64,000 nt of DNA from Acanthosoma haemorrhoidale. Lineage: Eukaryota; Arthropoda; Insecta; Hemiptera; Acanthosomatidae. Location: assembly GCA_930367205.1 (NCBI GenBank), contig OV884015.1:372001-436000 (forward strand), in the 5' to 3' direction. The translations under genes and the position numbers were made by a program. Under the pieces are notes generated by a model. That model was not told where the DNA came from and searched no databases. It saw nothing but the letters and a program-made list of their open reading frames with translations. The stretch's first letter is position 1, and every line of letters starts with the position of its first letter. Below, one piece after another: positions 23,760 to 33,854 of the stretch.

Positions 23760-26700
23760 ATTACACGGACAGTCTCCCAAAAATAAAAGACAAAAAAGGC
23801 AAGACATGGCTGATTGACACTGGAGCTTCTAAAAATTATATCAATCCCCATTCCTTACCCGAGGGAACAAAAATTAATTCGGAAGACTTTGTAATGAAAA
23901 CTCCTACAGGCAGAGCCGAATGCACTCAAAGCGCCATAATCGATCTCTATCCCCTGTTAGGAATTCAAGCAAAGGTAAAAATGCTAATTTACCCCTTTAG
24001 CAATCGTTTCGATATTCTTTTAGGATACGAAACGATGAAAGAACTGAAAACTGAAATAAAATGTCACAATGACGAAATAATAATAAACGGAACCAAACAT
24101 AACCTGGAAAATGAAATTTACTATATAAATGACTTACAGACAATAAAACAACTTATTAGAACAGACCACATTGATAACAAGCTTTCGGACGAACTTGTGG
24201 TACTGATTGGTAAATATGGTGAAATAATAAAAACAAATGAAGAAAAATTACGCGCGACCAATTTAATTAAACATAAAATAAACACAAAAAACGAAAACCC
24301 TTGCTACACTAGGAACTATCGGTACCCCGTGCAATTCAAAAATCAAATAAATGAAGAAGTCGCGAATTTATTAAAAAATAACATTATTAGAAAGAGTAAC
24401 TCCCCATACAACTCACCAGTATGGATAGTACCAAAAAAAATGGATGCCTCAGGCATAAAAAAAGTTCGAATGGTAATAGACTACCGAAAACTGAACGAAA
24501 TGACGACTAATGACAAATACCCACTACCCAACATTGAAGACTTACTGAACAGACTACAAAAAGCAAAAATATTCTCAACAATAGACCTTGCATCAGGATT
24601 CCATCAAATCGAAATGGATCCAGATTCAATACCAAAAACCGCATTTAGTACAGAAGACGGACACTTTGAATTCTTACGAATGCCCTACGGACTTTGTAAC
24701 GCACCACCCACATTCCAACGAGCCATGAACATGATGATAGCGAACGTTCCTAACGCTATGATATACATTGACGACATAATCATTTACTCAAACACAATAC
24801 AAGAACACCTAGAACATCTCGAAAACGTATTCCAAAAGTTAAAAGAACATGCACTTTCTATCCAACTAGACAAGACTGAATTTTTTAAAACTGAAATCCC
24901 CTTCTTAGGATATATTGTCACTCCCGACGGACTAAAAACTAACCACAAGAAAATAGAAGCAATCACAAAATTACCATACCCAAACAACGAAAAAACGACT
25001 AGACAATTTCTCGGAATGACCGGATACTACCGAAAATTCATAAAAGACTATGCGAAAATAACGAAACCAATTTCGAAATCACTACAGACTAAAACATACG
25101 AGACAGAAGAAATAAAAAAGGCTTGTGACATACTAAAAACCCTCATGACAAATTCACCGATATTAGCATACCCGGACTGGAATAAGACATTTTACTTAAC
25201 GACAGACGCAAGTGATAAAGCCATCGGCTCGGTGCTATCGCAAAAAGATAACGACGGAATAGAACACCCAGTAGCATTCGCCTCACGAGTATTACAACCT
25301 CCAGAATTAAATTATTCAACAATTGAAAAAGAACTTTTAGCAATTGTTTGGTCTACACACCATTTCAAACCATACTTGTACGGTACTAAATTCCAATTAC
25401 TAACTGACCACAAACCATTAAAATGGATCTATACAATGAAAAACGGAAACACCAGAATCATGAAATGGATCTGGAAATTACAGGACTTTGAATTTGACAT
25501 AAACCACATTAATGGAAAAACAAATTACGTAGCGGACTTACTATCACGACAAAACGAGAACTTAGAACAAAACACAAATACTAACCATATAGACGGAGAT
25601 TTTGACGAATTTCTAAACGAACTAGCAATACTCCCGTTAGACGAAAACCCAGACTATGACACACTTATAGAAGAATTAGAAAACATGACTCAAACAGAAC
25701 AAATAAATGACGCAATTAGTACATGTGGAGCAACTGTTCACTCCCAACGATCATCCAACGAACAAATTTGGATAGTAGACAATGACAAGAATATTAATAT
25801 AGAGAAACATCAGATAATAATAAAAAAGGGAATAAAAGAAACAAACTTTACTAAACCATTTAACAAAAACAGACATGAAATTAAATTTGACAACTTAGAC
25901 GACTTAGAATCACTAATCGAACAATTTATTAGACCCAAAATTACTTATGGAATTTACTGTGAACCAGATATCCCATTACTCCAACCATGGTACGATAAAA
26001 CGTTTAAAGACATTTCTAGACTAATACAAGAATCATACCCAACAGTTAAACTAAAAAGATACAAAAACTATGTAATTGATATCTTAGACAAAGAAGGACA
26101 AATTGAAATAATTAATGACTACCACATAGGAAAAACATCCCACAGAGGCACAATCGAAACATACGACAAACTTAGAAAATTATACTACTTCCCATTAATG
26201 AAAGAAACAATTAATGACTTTATTAACAATTGCAAGACATGTAAGAAAACTAAATACGAACGCAACCCTATAAAAGCAAAGTACATGATAACACCAACAC
26301 CAAATAGACCGTTTGAAGAATTAATGATAGACACATTACATTTTGACAGAAAATATATCGTAACTATAATTGACACATTCTCGAAAAGACTATTTACACA
26401 CATGATACCAGCCGTAACTGGAATTAACATATGCGAAGCCATTAAACTTTACTTAACACTATATCCAACACCCGTATCGATAAAAATGGACAACGGCAAA
26501 GAATACAAAAATAATTTAGTACTCAACTTCTTACAAACTAACGAAATCGAACCAATTTACGTGACCCCAGGAAATCCTAATTCATTAGGAACACTAAACA
26601 GAGCACATAGTACACTCATCGAAATATTACGAACACTTAACGAAAAAGAACTAACAAACACATCATTAAATAACAGACTAATGCTAGCAACAATAGCATA

Positions 26701-27169
26701 CAACAATACCTTAAACTCTAAACTAAACATGACACCGGACGAAATAACATTCGGAATAACAAGAAGACCTAACAAACAAATAGAAATAAAAGAACAATAC
26801 GTACAAAAATACCATGACGAAAAGAACATAATACATGAACTAATACGGAATAAAATCGTGACAGAAAAAGAAAATAGAACAGAGTTATTAAATACAAATC
26901 GCGAAGACCCACCTGACATAAATGACGAACAGATATATATAAAAACAACCCATCACCGCAAATACAATAATCCCTACAGACCCGTACTGTTGTACAAAGA
27001 CAGAAAAGAAATAAACAAAACACATATAAATAGGATCAAAAGACCACGTAAACAACACTTGAGACCGAGACCAAACATTACTGTTTCAGAAGGAGAAAAT
27101 GAATCCTACTCGGACAGTACTAATCCAGACACTTCTATGGACATTAACATATACTATGACAGTGACTGA
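23711..27169 (+). CDS. pol: Pol polyprotein (protease, reverse transcriptase, RNase H, integrase), made by -1 frameshift
   Basis: These are 1,152 codons after the shift; the first in-frame ATG (23894) is too late, because the protease motif WLIDTGAS (Asp codon 23816) lies before it. Order: aspartic protease (DTGAS, then FDILLGYE); RT with MVIDYRKLN, TIDLASGFHQIEMD, MPYGLCNAPPTFQRAM, YIDD (24764-24775) and LGYIVTPDG; RNase H with LTTDAS (Asp codon 25205), STIEKELLAIVW, LLTDHKPLKW and VADLLSR; integrase with H-x5-H-x29-CxxC, then Asp at 26330 and Asp at 26489. The third catalytic site, 36 residues on (codon 26597-26599), is Asn in GTLNRAHSTLIE where family members have Glu. A GPY/F-like tail (NPYRPVLLY...HINRIKRPRK) follows. 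Apart from that residue everything looks functional. The last 71 bases overlap env. Confidence 0.94.
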   Translation, partial: RRRSQQQRTSRPEYQLNYTDSLPKIKDKKGKTWLIDTGASKNYINPHSLPEGTKINSEDFVMKTPTGRAECTQSAIIDLYPLLGIQAKVKMLIYPFSNRFDILLGYETMKELKTEIKCHNDEIIINGTKHNLENEIYYINDLQTIKQLIRTDHIDNKLSDELVVLIGKYGEIIKTNEEKLRATNLIKHKINTKNENPCYTRNYRYPVQFKNQINEEVANLLKNNIIRKSNSPYNSPVWIVPKKMDASGIKKVRMVIDYRKLNEMTTNDKYPLPNIEDLLNRLQKAKIFSTIDLASGFHQIEMDPDSIPKTAFSTEDGHFEFLRMPYGLCNAPPTFQRAMNMMIANVPNAMIYIDDIIIYSNTIQEHLEHLENVFQKLKEHALSIQLDKTEFFKTEIPFLGYIVTPDGLKTNHKKIEAITKLPYPNNEKTTRQFLGMTGYYRKFIKDYAKITKPISKSLQTKTYETEEIKKACDILKTLMTNSPILAYPDWNKTFYLTTDASDKAIGSVLSQKDNDGIEHPVAFASRVLQPPELNYSTIEKELLAIVWSTHHFKPYLYGTKFQLLTDHKPLKWIYTMKNGNTRIMKWIWKLQDFEFDINHINGKTNYVADLLSRQNENLEQNTNTNHIDGDFDEFLNELAILPLDENPDYDTLIEELENMTQTEQINDAISTCGATVHSQRSSNEQIWIVDNDKNINIEKHQIIIKKGIKETNFTKPFNKNRHEIKFDNLDDLESLIEQFIRPKITYGIYCEPDIPLLQPWYDKTFKDISRLIQESYPTVKLKRYKNYVIDILDKEGQIEIINDYHIGKTSHRGTIETYDKLRKLYYFPLMKETINDFINNCKTCKKTKYERNPIKAKYMITPTPNRPFEELMIDTLHFDRKYIVTIIDTFSKRLFTHMIPAVTGINICEAIKLYLTLYPTPVSIKMDNGKEYKNNLVLNFLQTNEIEPIYVTPGNPNSLGTLNRAHSTLIEILRTLNEKELTNTSLNNRLMLATIAYNNTLNSKLNMTPDEITFGITRRPNKQIEIKEQYVQKYHDEKNIIHELIRNKIVTEKENRTELLNTNREDPPDINDEQIYIKTTHHRKYNNPYRPVLLYKDRKEINKTHINRIKRPRKQHLRPRPNITVSEGENESYSDSTNPDTSMDINIYYDSD
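27081..27089 (+). promoter_or_regulatory. Candidate 3' splice site for env mRNA
   Basis: CTGTTTCAG ends 9 bases before the env ATG and follows a short pyrimidine run. Gypsy-type elements are known to express env from a spliced RNA; a donor could be GTAAAT at 22601. The placement is inferred. Confidence 0.5.
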
Positions 27170-28643
27170 TATAAGAGATAACCCCGGAGTCCTACATTAC
27201 ACTATAAAGAACGCAAAGGTAATAGAAAATTACTACAGGACATACCATTTTTATGACATTAGCTTACTTGACAAGGAACTAAACAATATACAGAACAATG
27301 TACCATCTTATAGGGACCTACCGACATACCCTATAATCAAAAACCTTATCATACAAACACAAAACAAATTAAACCTATTAAAATCACACAACAAACGAAC
27401 TAAGAGAGGACTAGTAAACGGACTTGGAACAGCTCTCAGCTGGCTTACTGGCACCATGACAGCTGATGACAAATCACATTATGACGAAGTAATAAATGAG
27501 TTAGGACGGAACAACTATAATATAGAACACAACATAGAACAAGACATAAAACTTAATAAACACGTAATTAAAAACTTTCAAAAGGACATACAATTAATTA
27601 ATAATAATTTTAAAACAGAACAAGACAACATAATGAAGATAAACAAGGAAATGACATTCTTTGACATGTACATAATTCTGACACACCTACACAACAAAAT
27701 AGATGAACTTACATTAACACTGGAACTATGCAAAATTGGCATCACACACTCATCATTAATGTCCCAAATACTACATGACATAAACCAAAATGTAAATCTA
27801 GCTTCTAGGAATCCTGAAATCCTGTGGATAATGAGTAAAATTCATTGCACTACTCATAATGAAACACTCCATATCTTTGTAGACCTTCCTAAGGCAACCC
27901 CAAATATAAAGACTTATTTACTCATACCTTCGCCTGTAAAAATTAACAACCAATATGTAACTTTAGATATAGACGAAATTATTATAATCAAAAAACTTAA
28001 TATATTATATACAACAAATTGTACATTTTTAAACAATGAATATTACTATAAGAACCTTTTTACTTTAAATAATACCTGTATAAATAATATTATTTCATCT
28101 GGAACGATGAATGCATGCAAATATAAATTAACCAATACTAACATTAGATATATAGATAATATAAACAGTTTTATAACTACTAACCTCTCCAAATTAGACA
28201 ATTGCCTTACTAATGATACTGTATACCTACCACCCGTTAGCTTACTCACCCTAGATCAAAATGATTGTTATAAAGAACTCCCCAAAATTTCAAGACATAT
28301 AATAGACTCCACTATAAACAAATTGTACAATAAAATAGATATAGATGTAATCGCAAATATAAGCGAAATAGAAAACCTAAATATAACAGACATAGTTTTA
28401 GAACCACTTATATTTAATCAATCCAATACTTATTTTTATTTTTATTTAATTATAGGGGCAGCTATTATAATTGTAATCCTCTACTACCTTAAAAAATGTA
28501 AAACTACCAATTCCTTACAAAACCCTACACCAACAGTTGTATACCATCCCGGACAACAAGAGCCTATCAACATTTTGGCAACAAGGGTTTATCACCCAAA
28601 TAACAGCCCTCATGCACCTGCAGCCATCAACTTAATTTCTTGA
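27099..28643 (+). CDS. env: Envelope glycoprotein, baculovirus-F-like
   Basis: This 514-residue protein should sit in the membrane and could mediate attachment and fusion. A hydrophobic stretch near residues 6-20 (TVLIQTLLWTLTYTM) is a likely signal peptide. NKRTKR ends at residue 103, a furin-type cleavage site, and is followed at once by GLVNGLGTALSWLTGTM, which has the look of the fusion peptide of F-type envelopes. Cleavage would give pieces of 103 and 411 residues. Eight cysteines lie beyond it, seven of them ectodomain, with several N-x-S/T sites (HNETL, TNCTF, TNLSK, TNDTV, ANISE, LNITD, NQSNT). The membrane anchor is about residues 445-464 (FYLIIGAAIIIVILYYL), with a ~50-residue tail. 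The ATG has A at -3. The frame is intact and overlaps pol by 71 bases. Confidence 0.92.
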   Translation: MNPTRTVLIQTLLWTLTYTMTVTDIRDNPGVLHYTIKNAKVIENYYRTYHFYDISLLDKELNNIQNNVPSYRDLPTYPIIKNLIIQTQNKLNLLKSHNKRTKRGLVNGLGTALSWLTGTMTADDKSHYDEVINELGRNNYNIEHNIEQDIKLNKHVIKNFQKDIQLINNNFKTEQDNIMKINKEMTFFDMYIILTHLHNKIDELTLTLELCKIGITHSSLMSQILHDINQNVNLASRNPEILWIMSKIHCTTHNETLHIFVDLPKATPNIKTYLLIPSPVKINNQYVTLDIDEIIIIKKLNILYTTNCTFLNNEYYYKNLFTLNNTCINNIISSGTMNACKYKLTNTNIRYIDNINSFITTNLSKLDNCLTNDTVYLPPVSLLTLDQNDCYKELPKISRHIIDSTINKLYNKIDIDVIANISEIENLNITDIVLEPLIFNQSNTYFYFYLIIGAAIIIVILYYLKKCKTTNSLQNPTPTVVYHPGQQEPINILATRVYHPNNSPHAPAAINLIS

Positions 28644-28658
28644 TGGAACAAGAAACCT

Positions 28659-28670
28659 AAAGTCGGAAGG
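28659..28670 (+). other. Polypurine tract (weak)
   Basis: AAAGTCGGAAGG abuts the 3' LTR, where the plus-strand primer must form. Only GGAAGG is a pure purine run next to the LTR; T and C interrupt the rest. Position rather than sequence supports the call. Confidence 0.65.
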
Positions 28671-28922
28671 AGTTATGGAAGCAGCTGACACACGCACACC
28701 GACAGACAACACCCAGCTGACACCTGCACCATCGCCTAAGTCAGCACTCCTTAATCTAATCTGTCATTATATAATCCTTCCTTTCCTCTCACCAGCTCTC
28801 ATTCATCTCGTTACTGTACCCCTGACGTATTACTTAATCACTTTGTCATATAAGTTGTATTCTTTTGTCTAGTTAATAAACTACTTTTTAAAAAGGCCCC
28901 TTTGGTCTTCAATTATTTAACT
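28671..28922 (+). repeat. 3' long terminal repeat, 252 bp
   Basis: It is identical to the 5' LTR over its whole length. AATAAA at 28875-28880 would direct polyadenylation of element transcripts. It starts 27 bases after the env stop. Confidence 0.96.
28875..28880 (+). terminator. Polyadenylation signal AATAAA of the 3' LTR
   Basis: This is the canonical hexamer 42 bp from the LTR end, at the place expected for R/U5 processing of the retroviral RNA. Confidence 0.6.
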
Positions 28923-28925
28923 GTC
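28923..28925 (+). repeat. Right target-site duplication (GTC)
   Basis: This is the right-hand copy of the 3-bp duplication. Satellite A continues without loss as GTCGAAAACTC. Confidence 0.75.
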
Positions 28926-29577
28926 GAAAACTCAAATTTTTACAAAAATTGCGTATTTCATAGCTGGTACGTTAGCTCCTGCCCTATTATGCTCTCCTGA
29001 TACGAAAACCAGGAAAATATCGTCAAAAAGTCGAATTTTAAAAAAATGCGTATTTTATAGCTAGTACGTCAGCTCCTGCCCCATTATGTTCTCCTGATAC
29101 GAAAACAAGAAAAATATCGTCAAAAAGTCGAATTTTTAAAAAATGGGTATTTCATAGCTGGAACGTTAGCTCCTGCTCTTTTATGTTCTCCTGATACGAA
29201 ATCAAGGAAAATATCGTCAAAAAGTCGAATTTTTCGAAAATGCGTATTTCATAGCTAGTACGTTAGCTCCTGCCCCATTATGTTCTCCTGATACCAAAAC
29301 AAGGAAAATATCGTCGAAAACTCAAATTTTTACAAAAGTGCGTATTTCTTAGCTAGTACGTTAGCTCCTGCCTTATTATGTTCTCCTGATACCAAAACAA
29401 GGAAAATTTCATCAAAAAGTTAAATTTTTACATATAAGAGTATTTTATAGCTGGTACGTTAGCTCCTGAACAATTATGATTTCCTCATACCAAAACAAGA
29501 AAAATATCGTCAAAAAGTAGAATTTTTCAAAAATGCTTATTTCATAGCTGGTACAAAAATTCCTGCCCTATTAGGTT
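28926..29577 (+). repeat. Satellite A block 10, part right of the retrovirus
   Basis: It resumes the interrupted monomer at the next base and ends with the two terminal variants and the canonical junction. One mark, GGAAAATTTCATC near 29401, differs from the usual GGAAAATGTCATC. Confidence 0.93.
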
Positions 29578-32363
29578 AACTCGTAGCTTTGATCATACGA
29601 TCGTATCACGTGATACAATTAGTGCCAATGATGCGGTACACTATCATAATTGACATCATTTGATGTTATATTCACTCGTAACTTTCATCATACGATCGTA
29701 TCTCGTAATACAATGAGTGTCAATGCTACACTATACAATCATATTTAGCATTATTTGATGTTATATTCACTCGTGACTTCAATCATACGATCACATCACA
29801 TGATACAATAAGTGCTAATGATATGGTGCGCTATCATATACGACATCAATTGATATTATATTCACCTGTAACTTTAATCATACGATCGTATCACGTGAAA
29901 CAATGAGTGCTAAAGATACATTATACAATCATATTCAACATCATTTGATGTTATATTCACTCGTGACTTTAATCATACGATAGTATTACGTGATATAATG
30001 AGTGCCAATGATGCGGTGCGCTATCATATACGACATCAATTGATATTATATTCACCTCTAAATTTAATCATACGATCGTATCACGTGAAACAATGAGTGC
30101 TAATGATACATTATACAATCATATCCAACATCATTTGATGTTATATTTACTCGTAACTTTAATCATACGATCGTATCACATGATACAATAAGTGCTAATG
30201 ATATGGTGCGCTATTATATTCAACATCATTTAATAGTACATTCAATCGTAACTTTAATTATACGATCGTATCACGTGAAACAATGAGTGCCAATGATACA
30301 GTACACTGTCATAATCGACATTATTTAATAGTATATTCACTGTAACTTCAATCATACGATTGTATCACGTGATACAATAAGTGCAAATGATACGGCACAC
30401 TATCATATTTGACATCATTTGATGTCATATTCACTCGTAACTTTAATCATACGATCGTATCACGTGATACAATGTGTGCTAATGATGCGGTACACTATCA
30501 TAATCGACATCATTTGATGTTATATTCATTCGTGACTTCAATCATACGATCGTATCACGTGATACTATGAGTGCCAATGGTACGGTACACTGTCATAATC
30601 GACATAATTTGATGTTATATTCACCTGTAACTTTAATCATACGATCGTATCACGTGAAACAATGAGTGCCAATGATAAGGTACACTATCATAATTGACAT
30701 CATTTGATATTATATTCACTCGTGACTTCAATCATACGATCGTATCACGTGATATAATGAGTGCCAATGATGTGGTACACTATCATAATCGACATCATTT
30801 TATAGTATATTCACTCGTGACTTCAATCATACGATCGTATCACATGATACAATAAGTGCTAATGATATGGTGCGCTATCATATACGACATCAATTGATAT
30901 TATATTCACCTGTAACTTTAATCATACGATCGTATCACGTGAAACAATGAGTGCTAATGATACATTATACAATCATATTCAACATCATTTGATGTTATAT
31001 TCACTCGTGACTTCAATCATACGATCGTATCTCGTGATACAATGAGTGTCAATGCTACACTATACAATCATATTTAGCATTATTTGATGTTATATTCACT
31101 CGTGACTTCAATCATACGATAGTTTCACGTGATATATTGAGTGCCAATGATGCAGTACACTATTATAATCGACATCATTTGATGTTATATTCACTTGTAA
31201 CTTTAATCATACGATCGCATCACATGATACAATAAGTGCTAATGATATCGTGCACTATTATATTCAACATCATTTATTAGTATCTCCAATCGTAACTTTA
31301 ATCATACGATCGTATCACGTGAAACAATAAGTGCTAATGATACATTATACAATCCTATTCGACATCATTTGATGTTATATTCACTCGTAACTTTCATCAT
31401 ACGATCGTATCACGTGATACAATGAGTGCTTATGATACGCAACACTATCATAATTGACATCATTTGATATTATATTCACTCGTGACTTCGATCATACGAT
31501 CGTATCACGTGATATAATGAGTGCCAATGATGTGGTACACTATCATAATCGACATTATTTTATAGTATATTCACTCGTGACTTCAATCATACGATCGTAT
31601 CTCGTGATACAATGAGTGTCAATGCTACACTATACAATCATATTGAGCATTATTTGATGTTATATTCACTCGTGACTTCAATCATACGATCGTATCACGT
31701 GATACAATGAGTGCTTATGATACGCAACACTATCATAATTGACATCATTTGATATTATATTCACTCGTGACTCCAATCATACGATCGTATCACGTGATAT
31801 AATGAGTGCCAATGATGTGGTACACTATCATAATCGACATCATTTTATAGTATATTCACTCGTGACTTTAATCATACGATCGTATCACGTGAAACAATGA
31901 GTGCTAATGATACATTATACAATCATATCCAACATCATTTGATGTTATATTCACTCGTGACTTCAATCATATGATAGTATCACGTGATATAATGATTGCC
32001 AATGATGCGGTTCATTATCATATTCGAAATCATTTGATGTTATATTCACTCGTAACTTCAATCATACAATCGTATCATGTGATACAATGTGTGCTAATGA
32101 TGCGGCACACTATCATAATCGACATCATTTGATGTTATATTCATTCATGACTTCAATCATACGATCGTATCACGTGATACAATGAGTGCCAATGATACAG
32201 TACACTGTCATAATCGACATTATTTAATAGTATATTCACTGTAACTTCAATCATACGATTGTATCACGTGATACAATAAGTGCAAATGATACGGCACACT
32301 ATCATATTTGACATCATTTGATGTCATATTCACTCGTAACTTTGATCATACGATCGTATGATC
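29578..32363 (+). repeat. Satellite B block 10, about 29 monomers (longest B block)
   Basis: The length is 2,786 bp (29 x 95 + 31). Its first ~870 bp copy block B9, including the CACCTCTAAATTTAATC variant. It then runs on into monomers shared with B6 (GTGCTTATGATACGCAACAC, GATTGCCAATGATGCGGTTC). The palindrome junction is at 32344-32363. Confidence 0.92.
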
Positions 32364-33854
32364 TTGTACGTTAGCTCTTGCCCCTTTATGTTCTCCTGTA
32401 CCAAAACAAAGAAAACATTTTAAAAAAGTTGAATTTTTACAAAAATGCGTATTTCATAGCTTGTACGTTAGCACCTGCCCCATTATGTTCTCCTGATACC
32501 AAAACAAGAAAAATGACGTCAAAAAGTCGAATTTTTACAAAAATGCGTATTTAGAGCTAGTACGTTAGCTCCTGTCCCATTATGTTCTCCTGAAACCAAA
32601 ACAAAGAAAATATCGTCCAAAAGTCAAATTTTTACAAAAATGCGTATTTCATAGCTGGTACGTTAGCTCCTACCCTATTATGTTCTCCTGATACGAAATC
32701 GAGAAAAATATCGTCAAAAAGTTGAATTTTTCAAAAATGCGTATTTCATAGCTAATACGTTAGCTCCTGCCCCATTATGTTCTCCTGATACGAAAACCAG
32801 GAAAATATCGTCAAAAAGTCAAATTTAAAAAAAATAGGTATCTCATAGCTGGTACGTTAGCTCCTGTCTCATTATGTTCTCCTGATACCAAAACAAAGAA
32901 AATATCGTCTAAAATTCAAATTTTTACAAAAATGCGTTTTTTGTAGCTGGAACGTTAGCTCCTGCTCTTTTATGTTCTCCTGATACGAAATCAAGGAAAA
33001 TATCGTCAAAAACTCAAATTTTTACAAAATGCGTATTTCATAGCTGGTACGTTAGCTCCTGCCCCATTATGTTCTCCTGATACCAAAACAAGGAAAATAT
33101 CGTCCAAAACTCAAATTTTTACAAAAATGCGTATTTCATAGCTAGTACGTTAGCTCCTGCCTTATTATGATCTCCTGATACCAAAACAAGGAAAATATCG
33201 TCGAAAACTCAAATTTTTACAAAAATTGCGTATTTCATAGCAGGTACGTTAGCTCCTGCCCTATTATGTTCTCCTGATACGAAAACCAGGAAAATATCGT
33301 CAAAAAGTCGAATTTTTAAAAAATGCGTATTTCATAGCTGGAACGTCAGCTCCTGCCCCATTATGTTCTCCTGATACGAAAACAAGGAAAATATCGTCAA
33401 AAAGTCGAATTTTTAAAAAATGGGTATTTCACAGCTGGAACGTTAGCTCCTGCTCTTTTATGTTCTCCTGATACGAAATCAAGGAAAATATCGTCAAAAA
33501 GTCGAATTTTTCGAAAATGTGTATTTCATAGCTAGTACGTTAGCTCCTGCCCCATTATGTTCTCCTGATACCAAAACAAGGAAAATATCGTCGAAAACTC
33601 AAATTTTTACAAAAATGCGTATTTCTTAGCTAGTACGTTAGCTCCTGCCTTATTATGTTCTCCTGATACCAAAACAAGGAAAATGTCATCAAAAAGTTAA
33701 ATTTTTACATATAAGAGTATTTTATAGCTGGTACGTTAGCTCCTGAACAATTATGATTTCCTCATACCAAAACAAGAAAAATATCGTCAAAAAGTAGAAT
33801 TTTACAAAAATGCGTATTTCATAGCTGGTACAAAAATTCCTGCCCTATTATGTT
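32364..33854 (+). repeat. Satellite A block 11, about 15 monomers
   Basis: The length is 1,491 bp (15 x 97 + 36). The opening monomer has CTCCTGTACC (a 2-base loss of the usual CTCCTGATACC), shared with block A12. The early part parallels block A7. Confidence 0.92.

Larger units (their letters stand above)
22074..28922 (+). mobile_element. Endogenous retrovirus, gypsy-group (errantivirus-like), full length
   Basis: This is a 6,849-bp LTR retroelement with gag, pol and env in the retroviral order. It copies itself through an RNA intermediate; integration is normally done by its own integrase. Support comes from two identical 252-bp LTRs, an 18-nt primer site complementary to tRNA-Lys, a -1 frameshift heptamer, complete protease/RT/RNase H/integrase motifs, and an envelope gene with a furin-type site and one membrane anchor. 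The LTR ends are AGTTA...TAACT. All frames are open. The sense strand is strongly A-rich, unlike the flanking satellites. Oddities are Asn at the third integrase catalytic position, a 3-bp target duplication and a weak purine tract. Identical LTRs imply recent insertion. Assignment to the gypsy group is from motifs and layout, not from a database search. Confidence 0.96.

Noticed and set aside
23027..28249. Several minus-strand and alternate-frame open frames of 60-120 codons inside gag, pol and env
   Set aside because: They are shadows of the A-rich sense-strand coding frames, which leave few stops on the other strand.
28644..28670. A further small gene between env and the 3' LTR
   Set aside because: Only 27 bases separate them and they are accounted for by the plus-strand primer region.
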